From assembly GCA_035946955.1 (NCBI GenBank), contig DASYYE010000257.1, forward strand, positions 1 through 30,817: a DNA stretch of 30,817 bases. The letters are read 5' to 3'. The notes beneath the pieces are model-generated. The model had not been told where the DNA came from, searched no databases, and saw only the letters and a program-made list of their open reading frames with translations. This DNA comes from DASYYE01 sp035946955 (lineage in GTDB: Bacteria; Actinomycetota; Actinomycetes; Streptosporangiales; Streptosporangiaceae). The translations under genes were made by a program, and so were the position numbers. This document shows positions 14,232 to 22,690 of this stretch, in pieces (position 1 is the first letter of the stretch; each line of letters begins with the position of its first letter).

Positions 14232-15808
14232 CCACTTCAATGGCCCCGACCACGGCAGACGACCCCAGCGCCCGCCTGGAGACGCTGCGCGCCCGCCTGG
14301 TCATGCCCATACCCGGCAGCGCGTTCTGGGGCTGGGCCGGCCCGTTGCTGGTCACCGCGCTCGGTGCGTTCCTGCGTTTCAACCACCTAGGCACGCCACG
14401 CGCGATCATCTTCGACGAGACCTACTACGTCCCAGACGCGCTCGGCATCCTGAAGTTCGGAACCGAGCACAACTACACCAGCAAACAAGTGCACGGGGCC
14501 CTCGTCCGGGACAAACTCCTCACCCAGGGCGACCCGCACATCTTCACCAAAGGCGGCGAGTTCGTCGCCCATCCCCCGTTCGGGAAGACCTTCATCGCGG
14601 TGGGGGAATGGCTGTTCGGCCTGACCCCGTTCGGGTGGCGGTTCGCCTCAGCCGTGGTGGGGACGCTGGCCATCCTGATCCTGGCCAGGACCGCCCGCCG
14701 CATGACGCGCTCGACACTGCTCGGCTGCGTCGCGGGCTTGCTGCTGTCCCTGGACGGGCTCGAACTCGTCATGAGCAGGACCGCGCTGCTGGACATCTTT
14801 GTGATGTTCTGGGTGCTGGCGGCGTTCAGCTGCCTGGTGGTCGACCGTGACGAGTACCGGGCACGGCTGGCGTGTGAGCTTGACCCCGCCGCGGAACCGC
14901 CCGTGCAGTGGTGGCGGCGGGTCCGCTGGTGGCGGGTGGGTGCCGGTATCTGCCTTGGCCTGGCCGTCGGCTCGAAGTGGAACGGGGTCTGGTTCATACC
15001 GGTGTTCGGCCTCATGGCACTGTTCTGGGACTTCGGTGCCCGGCGGGTGGCTGGGCTGCGCGGCAGCGACGACGCGGCGGTAGCGCGTGACCTGGCAGGA
15101 CTGGCGGGCACATTCACCGTGCTGCCGCTGGCCGCCTACCTGGTCACGTGGAGCGGCTGGTTCGCCACCGGGATCGGCTATGACCGGTTCTGGGCGCAGC
15201 AGCACGGCGTGAACATCCCGGTGGTCTCGCCGCTCATCTCGCTGTTTCAGTACAACAAGGCGATGCTCGCGTTCAATGCCGGGCTGCGCGCCTACCACCC
15301 GTACGCGTCCAAGCCCTGGACCTGGATGGTGCTGTACCGGCCGGTTTCCTACTACTGGCATTGCGTCCCCGTGGTGCACGGCTCCTGCTCCGGCCACACG
15401 CAGGAGGTGCTCGCGATCGGGACACCCGCGTTGTGGTGGGCGTCGATCTTCGCGGTGCTGGGGTGCGTGGGGTGGTGGCTGGCACGGCGTGACTGGCGGG
15501 CAGGAGCGGTGGTCGCCGCGGTGGCCGCGGGCTGGCTGCCCTGGTTCATCTTCCCGGACCGCACCCAGTTCTATTTCTACTCGGTCGCGTTCGTGCCGTA
15601 CTTGGTGCTGGGGGTCACCCTGTGCCTCGGACTGCTGATAGGCCCGCTACACGCCCCAATATGGCGCCGGACCCTAGGTTCGGGCCTGGCAGGCGCCTAC
15701 ACCCTGGCCGTGCTGGCCAACTTCGCCTACCTGTACCCCATCCTGACCGCGCAGACGATCCCCTACAGCTCTTGGCTGTCCCGCATGTGGTTCCACACCT
15801 GGATCTGA
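14219..15808 (+). CDS. pmt: Dolichyl-phosphate-mannose--protein O-mannosyltransferase (GT39)
   Basis: This 529-residue polytopic membrane enzyme transfers mannose from polyprenyl-phosphate-mannose to Ser/Thr of proteins emerging from the Sec translocon. After a hydrophilic N-terminus and a first helix (about 38-53), the external loop contains FDETYYVPDA, with the catalytic D66-E67 pair of GT39, then VHGALVRDKL and HPPFGK. About ten further hydrophobic segments follow, including LLGCVAGLLLSLDGLELVMS and the Trp-rich PWTWMVLYRP stretch. ATG 14219 begins inside the end of rsmI, so the two are probably cotranslated. A second ATG three codons on is possible. Its last 135 bp are also read antisense by the convergent methyltransferase gene. 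Confidence 0.94.
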   Translation: MSPMTTSMAPTTADDPSARLETLRARLVMPIPGSAFWGWAGPLLVTALGAFLRFNHLGTPRAIIFDETYYVPDALGILKFGTEHNYTSKQVHGALVRDKLLTQGDPHIFTKGGEFVAHPPFGKTFIAVGEWLFGLTPFGWRFASAVVGTLAILILARTARRMTRSTLLGCVAGLLLSLDGLELVMSRTALLDIFVMFWVLAAFSCLVVDRDEYRARLACELDPAAEPPVQWWRRVRWWRVGAGICLGLAVGSKWNGVWFIPVFGLMALFWDFGARRVAGLRGSDDAAVARDLAGLAGTFTVLPLAAYLVTWSGWFATGIGYDRFWAQQHGVNIPVVSPLISLFQYNKAMLAFNAGLRAYHPYASKPWTWMVLYRPVSYYWHCVPVVHGSCSGHTQEVLAIGTPALWWASIFAVLGCVGWWLARRDWRAGAVVAAVAAGWLPWFIFPDRTQFYFYSVAFVPYLVLGVTLCLGLLIGPLHAPIWRRTLGSGLAGAYTLAVLANFAYLYPILTAQTIPYSSWLSRMWFHTWI

Positions 15809-17467
15809 GTCACGGCGGTCATAGCTGGACAGCAGTGAGGGGCACGGGACCGGCAGGCGCTCCATTTCGCCCGGCTCGAACTTGGTCAGCCCACCGGCGT
15901 AGGTGCGGCCCTGAGACAGGGTGACGTTGTCGCGGAGGTGGGCGGCCAGGGCGTCTAGCGCGGCTGGGGGCAGCGGGTCGCGGGGGTACAGGCCATGGGC
16001 GATGTTTACGTGGCGGGCACCTGCGAGGTTGCGGACGAATGCTGGCGGCTGCCGTGCCATGTAGGTCGCGAGGATGGGTGCTGGGGAGCGGAGGTGCACC
16101 CGCCACCAGGGGTTTCGGTGGCGTGCGATGTAGCTGTCCGCGGCACCGGCGGCCCGTGCCCGTGCCAGGAACTCACTGACCTGACGGGCTTCGGCCGCTG
16201 ACAGTTCCCCGAGGTCGGCGGGAAGGTCGATGACACACCGCAGGCCCGCCGCGTCGGCCAGCACGGCCGCGGCCCGGAAGAGTTCGTGGGCGCGGGTGAC
16301 CGCGGGGTACACGAAGCGGCCCGGCAGGTCGGCCTGTCCCCGGCTGACGACCCACACCCGGTTGGCCCCGGTGACCTGCCCTCGGTGGACACGGCACAGC
16401 TCACCCAGTTCGACCTGGCCGGCCGGGGGCCGGCGCCGCCCGCCCGCTGCCGGGTGGCGACCGTGGCCGTCCACTGGCGCCGGACGGGATTGCGTGCTGC
16501 TGACCAGGGGCCGCCAGCGGGTGGTGCCACACAGGGTCTCGCGTGGCACCGGAGCGCCCCCAGTCAGGTCGCCCAGCCCGGCCAGGCCCGTGACCAGCGC
16601 CAGCCGCAAGGCCGGGGGACACGTCCCGGGCAGGAAGCAGGTGATCGCCGCGGTGGTCATGGCGTCGGTGAACACCGGCTCGGTGGGGTCGAACACGTGG
16701 ACACACTCACCACCGAGCGGCCCGAGGAGCAGGGCGCGCACCAGTGCCCCGTAGTTCACGTCCAGCCATTCCGCGGCGGTGACGAGGACGCCGACGTCAC
16801 CGGGGACGGCATGCAGCGCGGTTGCCAGGAAGAAGTGGGCATGCAGGCCGGCCAGGCCGCTGGCCGGCAGCCCCAGCCCGGCCGCGCTGGCACGCAGCCA
16901 GTCCTTCCAGTGGGCCGGAACCTGGTGGTGGCGGACATATGGGGGGTTGCCAGCGAACAAGGTGGGACCGTTGACAGCAGGCAACCGCAGCGTCCGGTAG
17001 TCGGCGAGTTCTACCTGCGCCCTTCCGGCCAGCCCAGCGGCAGCCAGCGTGGCACGGCCAGCCATGGCAGCCAGGGGGTCCGTCTCCACGCCCACGAGCC
17101 GGGCCTGCGGCCACCGTCTGCCGGCAGCCAGCAGAAACCGGCCAGTCCCCATCCCGGCGTCGACCACCCTGGCCGGTGTCACCCGCTGGGCAGCCCAGGC
17201 GAGCATGCTGGCCACGACCGGCCAGGGGGTGAGGGTCAGGCCACGTTCGCGGCGCTGCGCAGCCGAACGCAAGCAGCACAGACCCTCACCGAGTGGGTCC
17301 CCGCCGGCCTGGACCGCGGCACGGATGGCCCTGGTCTGGGCTGGTTCGCTGACGCCGGCCACGGCGTCGGCCAGGCGCTGCTCCTCGGCCGACCAGCCCG
17401 CCACCTCGGCGGCTCCCAGGCACAGGGCGGCGCGGGCGAGGTCCTGCTCGCTCCCGAACACGCTCAC
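15674..17467 (-). CDS. Orphan adenine-N6 DNA methyltransferase (TaqI/Eco57I class)
   Basis: This 597-residue protein has SAM motif I VVDAGMGTGRFLL (about 101-113), the adenine-MTase catalytic NPPY at 174-177 (FAGNPPYVRHHQ), and a C-terminal half resembling a TaqI-type target-recognition domain (ELCRVHRGQVTGANRVWVV). The first 75 residues are helical and show no PD-(D/E)XK nuclease motif, and no nuclease or specificity gene is adjacent, so it appears solitary. GTG 17467 is a reasonable start; a TTG at 17590 is less likely. The family-like part ends near MERLPVPCPSLL. The last 40 or so residues are read antisense to pmt, suggesting loss of an original stop. Sequence specificity unknown. Confidence 0.82.
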   Translation of the reverse strand: MSVFGSEQDLARAALCLGAAEVAGWSAEEQRLADAVAGVSEPAQTRAIRAAVQAGGDPLGEGLCCLRSAAQRRERGLTLTPWPVVASMLAWAAQRVTPARVVDAGMGTGRFLLAAGRRWPQARLVGVETDPLAAMAGRATLAAAGLAGRAQVELADYRTLRLPAVNGPTLFAGNPPYVRHHQVPAHWKDWLRASAAGLGLPASGLAGLHAHFFLATALHAVPGDVGVLVTAAEWLDVNYGALVRALLLGPLGGECVHVFDPTEPVFTDAMTTAAITCFLPGTCPPALRLALVTGLAGLGDLTGGAPVPRETLCGTTRWRPLVSSTQSRPAPVDGHGRHPAAGGRRRPPAGQVELGELCRVHRGQVTGANRVWVVSRGQADLPGRFVYPAVTRAHELFRAAAVLADAAGLRCVIDLPADLGELSAAEARQVSEFLARARAAGAADSYIARHRNPWWRVHLRSPAPILATYMARQPPAFVRNLAGARHVNIAHGLYPRDPLPPAALDALAAHLRDNVTLSQGRTYAGGLTKFEPGEMERLPVPCPSLLSSYDRRDSDPGVEPHAGQPRAVGDRLRGQDGVQVGEVGQHGQGVGACQART

Positions 17468-17667
17468 CCGGTCATTGTGTCTGGCGGGCGCGCGAGACAC
17501 GTGCAACCCACTGGCAGCAGGCCAAGAGCGGTCACTCAGGAAACGTTCAGCAAACCGCTGTATTACAGAAACCACTCGCTCAGATGACAAAGTGCGAGGC
17601 AGGATGAGCCGGAACAGGCCCGGCAGACGTCTATAGGGTGAGGGGTCACACGAAAGCGGAGCAGCCC

Positions 17668-18249
17668 ATGGCGGAGAAGAAACACGCGCACGAGCGCAAC
17701 GAGCAGTTCGAGCGGGACGTCGTCCCGTTCCTCGGGCAGCTCTACCCTGCGGCGCTGCGCATGACCCGCAACCCCGCCGATGCCGAAGACCTGGTGCAGG
17801 AGACCTCGGCCAAGGCGTATGCCGCTTACCACCAGTTCCGGCCCGGCACCAACCTCAAGGCGTGGCTGCACCGCATCCTGGCCAACACATTCATCAACGG
17901 CTACCGCAAACGGCGGCGTGAGCCGCGCCAGTCGGTCGGCACCGAGTTCGCCGACTGGCAGGCCCCGACCGACCCACTGGGCCCGGCCGCGCGGTCGGCG
18001 GAGGCCGAGGCGCTCGAGCGGATGGGCGACTCCGAGGTGCTGCGTGCCCTGCGTGACCTGCCCGAGGAGTTCCGCGTCGCGGTCTACCTGGCCGACATCG
18101 AGGGGTATGCCTACAAGGAGATCGCCGAGATCATGGGCACGCCCATCGGGACCGTGATGTCACGGCTGCACCGGGGCCGTGGCCGGCTGCGGGACAAGCT
18201 GGCGGCCTACGCGCCACGGCTCGCGCCCGGCGGCGGCCTGGCCACCTGA
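17668..18249 (+). CDS. sigR: ECF sigma factor, SigR/SigH type
   Basis: This 193-residue group 4 sigma factor is closely similar to the thiol-oxidative-stress sigma of actinomycetes. Region 2 is AALRMTRNPADAEDLVQET through TNLKAWLHRILANTFINGYRK (about 27-82). Region 4 is LPEEFRVAVYLADIEGYAYKEIAEIMGTPIGTVMSRLHRGR, one of the most characteristic SigR stretches. ATG 17668 is preferred because GGAG is six bases upstream; a GTG ten codons earlier is weaker. In Streptomyces and mycobacteria the zinc anti-sigma gene (rsrA/rshA) follows directly; here the next gene is on the other strand 24 bp away, so no partner is adjacent. No clear GGGAAT-GTT autoregulatory promoter was found. Confidence 0.9.
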   Translation: MAEKKHAHERNEQFERDVVPFLGQLYPAALRMTRNPADAEDLVQETSAKAYAAYHQFRPGTNLKAWLHRILANTFINGYRKRRREPRQSVGTEFADWQAPTDPLGPAARSAEAEALERMGDSEVLRALRDLPEEFRVAVYLADIEGYAYKEIAEIMGTPIGTVMSRLHRGRGRLRDKLAAYAPRLAPGGGLAT

Positions 18250-18273
18250 CCGGTTGACCCCGCGTTCCGGCAC

Positions 18274-20814
18274 TTACCCCGCCATGCGCGCCGGGCGCTC
18301 CCAGCCCAGCGTCATCGGGTCGTATACGCGCTCGACGTAGATCTGGTGCCAGAGCGAGAAGACGATCAGCACCCAGACGTGACGCCAGCTCACCTCGGCG
18401 TCGCCAGCCCGGAACTTCTCCAGCAGGCCCACGGCGGCGTCACGGTTGATCCACTCGCTGGTCTGTGCCTTGCTCAGCACGTGGTGGGCGTAGTCATATG
18501 CCTCACCCTGCAGCCAGTGCCCGATCGGCACGGGGAACCCGAGCTTGGCCCGTTCCGCGGCTGCCTTGGGCAGGATCCCGCTCATCGCGGTCCGCAGTGC
18601 CAGCTTTGTGGTCCCTGCGCCGATCTTCTCCTCCCGGGCCAGCCGGGCGGCCACGGCCATGACCTCGCGGTCGAGGAACGGCACCCGCAGTTCCAGGCTG
18701 TGGGCCATGGTCATGCGGTCGGCCTTGACGAGGATGTCCCCGGGCAGCCAGGTGTTGATGTCCACCAGCTGCATGGTGGACACGTCGTCGAGCGAGTGCT
18801 CGTCGGCCTGGTCGTAGATGGGGTCGGTGACCTCGAACGGGCCCTCCGGGCCGGGTCGTGCGACGAGGTTGACCTGGTCACCGATGAAGACGTGGGCATT
18901 GCCGATGTAGCGTCGGCGCAGCGGGGTGGAGATGCGCTCGAGCAGGCCCTTGCCCCGGACCCCCGTCGGGATCATCGAGGCGGCCATCTGGATGGGAGCG
19001 CGGCCCACGCCAGGCAGGCGCTCCCCGGCCCGGACCACACCCGGCTGGTGGTAGATGGCGTAGCCGCCGAAGAGCTCGTCGGAGCCCTCGCCGGACAACA
19101 CGACCTTGACGTGCTTGGCGGCCTCGCGGGCGACGAACCAGAGCGGGACCGCCGCGGCGTCCGCCATGGGGTCGTCGAGACTCCAGATGATCTGGGGGAG
19201 GTAGTGGAAGAACTCCTCCGGGCTGATCACGTAAGGGATCGACTTGACCCCGATCGCGGCCGCGGTCTCCTGTGCCCGGTCGATCTCGCTGTAACCCTCG
19301 CGCTCGAACCCCACGGTGAACGTCAGGAGGTCCGGCCGGTGCTCTGCCGCCAGCGCGCAGATCGCCGCCGAGTCGATCCCACCAGACAGGAAGGCACCCA
19401 GCGGGGCGTCGCTGCGGAGGTGGACCGCGACCGAGTCGCGCATGGCGGCGAGGATCTCGCTGGCTGAGGAGTCACTGGGCGCCCGTGCCGGGGTGAGGTC
19501 CGCGCGCCAGTAGCGGAACACGTCCACGCTGCGGCCGGGCCGGGCGATCAGCGCGTGGCCTGGCGGCAGCACCCGGATGGGCGGGGTGAGGGTCTCTGGC
19601 GGGGGCACGTACTGGAACGACAGGTACCTGCGCAGCGACCCGGTGTCGAGCGCGTGGATCTCACCGGGGTCAGCCAGGGCCTTGCGTTCGGATGCGAACC
19701 GGAACATCCGCTCCATGCCGGCCTGCCCGTTATCGGCCGGGGACGCGGCTGCCTGCCTGCCCTCTGGTGGCGAGAGGGGGGCGGACGGTGGGCCTCCCGG
19801 AAGCGGTGGACCTCCGGCGAACGGCGCGGTCCCGGGGAACGGGGATCCTCCGGGAGCCGGCAGACCTCCCTGGAAAGGCGTGCCGCCGGGCTCCGGTGGG
19901 CCTTCGGCGAATGACAAGTCCCCTGCGAACTGTCCATACCCAGGGAACTGTGCGCTACCTGGGCCGGGCGCGCTGCCAGGGGCTGGCGCGCCCCCCGGGA
20001 GCGGGTCCGCCTGGCCGACGTCGTAGGACGTCGCGGCTTCGGGGGGACTGGAGTGTGCGGCGGCATGCTTGCCAGCGCCCCCGCTGCGGGGCGGTGTGGA
20101 CGAGAACCAGTCGACCGGTTCCTCGTTGGCACCGGCGCTGTCCTCGCCACGGGGGGCCGCGTGACGGCCGCGGTGCTTGCCCTCGCCCGCTGGCCGCCCG
20201 GGGTCGGCTGGGGGCGCGCTGAGCCAGGGGCTATCGCCGGACGGCTGGGGACCGGGGTCGGCTGGGGGGGCGCTCAGCCAGGGGCTATCGCCGGACGGCT
20301 GGGGGCCGGCGGTGGTAGCGGCGTCCAGCCAGGGGGCGTGGCCGACTGGGGCGGAGTCGACGCGGTAGTAGAAGGGTTTGATCCCGAACGGGTCGCGGGC
20401 ACAGAAGAGTTCCCGGGTCCAGGTGTCCCAGATGGCGAACGCAAACATCCCCCGGAGCCGGTGGACGACCTCCTTGCCCACCTTGGCGTAGGTCTCGAGC
20501 AGCACCTCGGAGTCGGAACTCGTCCGCAGCACCACGCCCTGCTCACGCAGTTCCTGGCCCAGTTCGAGGTAGTTGTAGATCTCGCCGTTGTAGACCATCC
20601 AGTAGCGGCCATCAGCCGAGCGGATCGGCTGGTGCCCGCCTGGCGACAGGTCGATGATGGCCAGCCGCTTGAATCCCAGGGCCACGTCCCGGTCGGTGTA
20701 GAAGCCTTCGTCGTCGGGCCCTCGGTGATGGATGCGCTCGGTCGCGCGGGCTACCCAGTGCTGGTCCGGGTCAGCCTCGAAGGCGAGTGCCAGACAACCG
20801 GCGATTCCGCACAT
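18274..20814 (-). CDS. asnB: Asparagine synthetase (glutamine-hydrolysing) with long disordered insertion
   Basis: This 846-residue enzyme makes asparagine from aspartate, ATP and glutamine. ATG 20814 is followed at once by Cys2 (MCGIAGC), the glutaminase nucleophile after Met removal, and AGGGA lies upstream. The glutaminase domain shows RGPDDEG, RLAIIDLS, YNGEIYN and DPFGIKPFYYR. The synthetase P-loop is SGGIDS at 477-482, followed by LSGEGSDELFGGY. Typical AsnB is about 600-650 residues; the surplus is one Pro/Gly/Ser/Ala-rich insertion at about 152-367, placed between FYYR and FRFASERKAL, i.e. in a beta-hairpin of the glutaminase domain. It includes two tandem 18-residue repeats. All catalytic motifs are intact, so activity is expected. 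Confidence 0.94.
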   Translation of the reverse strand: MCGIAGCLALAFEADPDQHWVARATERIHHRGPDDEGFYTDRDVALGFKRLAIIDLSPGGHQPIRSADGRYWMVYNGEIYNYLELGQELREQGVVLRTSSDSEVLLETYAKVGKEVVHRLRGMFAFAIWDTWTRELFCARDPFGIKPFYYRVDSAPVGHAPWLDAATTAGPQPSGDSPWLSAPPADPGPQPSGDSPWLSAPPADPGRPAGEGKHRGRHAAPRGEDSAGANEEPVDWFSSTPPRSGGAGKHAAAHSSPPEAATSYDVGQADPLPGGAPAPGSAPGPGSAQFPGYGQFAGDLSFAEGPPEPGGTPFQGGLPAPGGSPFPGTAPFAGGPPLPGGPPSAPLSPPEGRQAAASPADNGQAGMERMFRFASERKALADPGEIHALDTGSLRRYLSFQYVPPPETLTPPIRVLPPGHALIARPGRSVDVFRYWRADLTPARAPSDSSASEILAAMRDSVAVHLRSDAPLGAFLSGGIDSAAICALAAEHRPDLLTFTVGFEREGYSEIDRAQETAAAIGVKSIPYVISPEEFFHYLPQIIWSLDDPMADAAAVPLWFVAREAAKHVKVVLSGEGSDELFGGYAIYHQPGVVRAGERLPGVGRAPIQMAASMIPTGVRGKGLLERISTPLRRRYIGNAHVFIGDQVNLVARPGPEGPFEVTDPIYDQADEHSLDDVSTMQLVDINTWLPGDILVKADRMTMAHSLELRVPFLDREVMAVAARLAREEKIGAGTTKLALRTAMSGILPKAAAERAKLGFPVPIGHWLQGEAYDYAHHVLSKAQTSEWINRDAAVGLLEKFRAGDAEVSWRHVWVLIVFSLWHQIYVERVYDPMTLGWERPARMAG
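20200..20307 (-). repeat. Two tandem 54-bp repeats inside asnB
   Basis: Two nearly identical 54-bp units encode PQPSGDSPWLSAPPADPG twice in a row (about residues 170-205 of AsnB). The period is a multiple of three, so copy-number change would keep the frame. The core GAGCCAGGGG/CAGCCAGGGG recurs at 20221 and 20275. Confidence 0.9.
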
Positions 20815-20935
20815 GCATATCCCTAACAGTGTCCGGGGTCTCCAGGTCATCGATCCTAACCGCGAGCCACGGGGGCGCGGTGCCGTCTGGGCTGAGGATC
20901 ACCCCCATGGGCCATGCCTGGCGTACCCAGGATCC

Positions 20936-21700
20936 CTACTCCCCCCGCCAGACCGGCGTGCGCTTCTCCGCGAACGCCGCCGCACCTTCCATGGCGTCAG
21001 CTGAGGTGAACACCGGCCGGGCGATCTCGCCCGAGCGGGTGAACGCCTCGGCAGCGGGCCAGTCGGCGGACTCCACCATGATGCGCTTGGATGCCACCAC
21101 GGCGAGCGGGGCATTGGCCGCGATGCGGGTGGCGAGCGCGACCGCCTCACCCAGTGCCTCCCCCGCTGGCACGAGGCGGTTGACCAGGCCTGCTGCGTGC
21201 AGCCGCGTGGCCGAGATGCGTTCCCCGGTCAGCGCGACCTCCATGGCGAGGTGGTAGGGAATGCGGCGGTACAGGCGCATCAGCCCACCGGCGCCCGCCA
21301 CCAGGCCGCGGGTGACCTCAGGCAGGCCGAACACCGCGTCCTCGCTGGCCACCACCAGGTCGCAGGAGAGCACGATCTCGAACCCCCCGGCGAGGGCATA
21401 GCCTTCGACCGCGGCCACGACCGGCTTGCTTGGCGGCCGCTGCGTGATGCCACCGAAGCCACGTCCTCCTGCCAGCGGGTTCTCGCCTGTCAGGAAGGCC
21501 TTGAGGTCCATCCCGGCGCAGAACGTGTCGCCTGCCCCGGTGATCACCAGGACCGACACGTCACTGCGTGAGTCGAGTTCGTCAATGGCTGCGGCGACCC
21601 CGCTCGCCACCGACTCGTCTACCGCATTGCGCGCCTGGGGCCGGTTGATGGTGATGACCGCGACATTGTCGGCCACGCCGACGGTGACCGTATCGGGCAC
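20936..21700 (-). CDS. Enoyl-CoA hydratase/isomerase (crotonase family)
   Basis: This 254-residue crotonase-fold enzyme would hydrate a 2-enoyl-CoA in fatty-acid or branched-acyl degradation. Oxyanion-hole segments are FCAGMDLKAF and AVEGYALAGGFEIVLSCD. Both hydratase glutamates appear to be present: Glu in GGFEIVLSCD and Glu in FGLPEVTRG. The C-terminus AFAEKRTPVWRGE is typical. GTG 21700 has AGGAGG seven bases upstream, which fixes the start; an upstream in-frame codon is not needed. It follows the short-chain dehydrogenase by 76 bp on the same strand, so two successive beta-oxidation-type steps may be encoded together. The actual acyl substrate cannot be told. Confidence 0.9.
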   Translation of the reverse strand: MPDTVTVGVADNVAVITINRPQARNAVDESVASGVAAAIDELDSRSDVSVLVITGAGDTFCAGMDLKAFLTGENPLAGGRGFGGITQRPPSKPVVAAVEGYALAGGFEIVLSCDLVVASEDAVFGLPEVTRGLVAGAGGLMRLYRRIPYHLAMEVALTGERISATRLHAAGLVNRLVPAGEALGEAVALATRIAANAPLAVVASKRIMVESADWPAAEAFTRSGEIARPVFTSADAMEGAAAFAEKRTPVWRGE

Positions 21701-21776
21701 GGCAAGGCCTCCTGGGACTCGGCACAAGGACAGCACCCGGGGGCCCTGCAGCTAGGCCGCCGCAGGGCCCTGGGAG

Positions 21777-22550
21777 TTACTTCGGCTGGAACCTGATGCC
21801 ACCGTCAAACCGGATGACTTCGGCGTTCATGTAGTCGTTCTCGATCAGCGCGCGGACCAACTGGGCGAACTCGGCCGCCGTCCCCATGCGCTTCGGGAAC
21901 ACGATGGGGGCGGCCAGCTTCGCCTTGAAGTCCTCACTGGCAGGACCAGACCCGTAGATCGGGGTGTCGATGATCCCAGGGCAGATGGTGTTCACCCGCA
22001 CACCGATGACCGACAGGTCGCGGGCTGCGGGCACGGTCATCCCGATGATGCCGCCCTTGGATGCCGAGTAGGCGATCTGGCCGGTCTGGCCTTCGATGCC
22101 AGCGACCGACGCGGTGTTGATGACCACGCCGCGCTGCCCGTCCGCGTCGACCGGCTCAGTGCGGCCGATCGCAGCGGCAGCCAGCCGCATGAGGTTGAAC
22201 GTGCCGATCAGGTTGATGTCGATGACCTTGCGGTAGCTGGCGAGCGCATGTGGTGAGCCGTCCTTGTTGACGGTGCGCTCGGCCCATCCGATGCCCGCAC
22301 AGTTCACGACCACGCGGAGCGGGGCCGGGCGTGCGGCGGCCACCTCGACCGCCGCCGTCACCGAAGCCTCGTCGGCCACATCGGTCTTGACGAACTGCCC
22401 CCCGACTTCCTTGGCGACCGCCTCGCCGCGCTCTTCGTTCAGGTCGGCGACGACCACGAAGCTCCCGGCGGCCGCGAGGTCACGTACTACCGCCTCGCCC
22501 AGACCGCTCGCCCCTCCAGAGATGATCGAAGTGGTTTCGCTCAGTTCCAT
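21777..22550 (-). CDS. Short-chain dehydrogenase, 3-hydroxyacyl-CoA dehydrogenase type 2-like
   Basis: This 257-residue NAD(P)-dependent SDR resembles the HSD10 (3-hydroxyacyl-CoA dehydrogenase type II) group. The nucleotide loop is SGGASGLGEAV near the N-terminus. VVADLN with an acidic end favours NAD. VVNCAGIG corresponds to NNAG, and catalytic Ser and Tyr-Lys lie in INTASVAGIEGQTGQIAYSASKGG. The C-terminal IYGSGPASEDFKAKL and FDGGIRFQPK also fit the group. ATG 22550 aligns with family starts; ATG 22562 four codons upstream is equally possible, and neither has a strong ribosome-binding site. The crotonase gene follows at 76 bp, giving consecutive hydratase and dehydrogenase functions. Confidence 0.9.
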   Translation of the reverse strand: MELSETTSIISGGASGLGEAVVRDLAAAGSFVVVADLNEERGEAVAKEVGGQFVKTDVADEASVTAAVEVAAARPAPLRVVVNCAGIGWAERTVNKDGSPHALASYRKVIDINLIGTFNLMRLAAAAIGRTEPVDADGQRGVVINTASVAGIEGQTGQIAYSASKGGIIGMTVPAARDLSVIGVRVNTICPGIIDTPIYGSGPASEDFKAKLAAPIVFPKRMGTAAEFAQLVRALIENDYMNAEVIRFDGGIRFQPK

Positions 22551-22690
22551 GGGCGGGAGCATACTTGCCGTTCCCGGTGCCAGGGGGCCTAGGGGCTGGC
22601 ATCCGATGGCTCATGCTCTACCAGAGGACCAGCCCGCCACACCGCCCCCAAGGCACCGTCGGACCCAGGGCACGCCTGTCAGCAGCCAGG

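Noticed and set aside
17611..17632. GGAAC with CGTCTA as a possible ECF promoter for sigR
   Set aside because: Spacing between the two elements is about 12 bases, too short for the usual 15-18.
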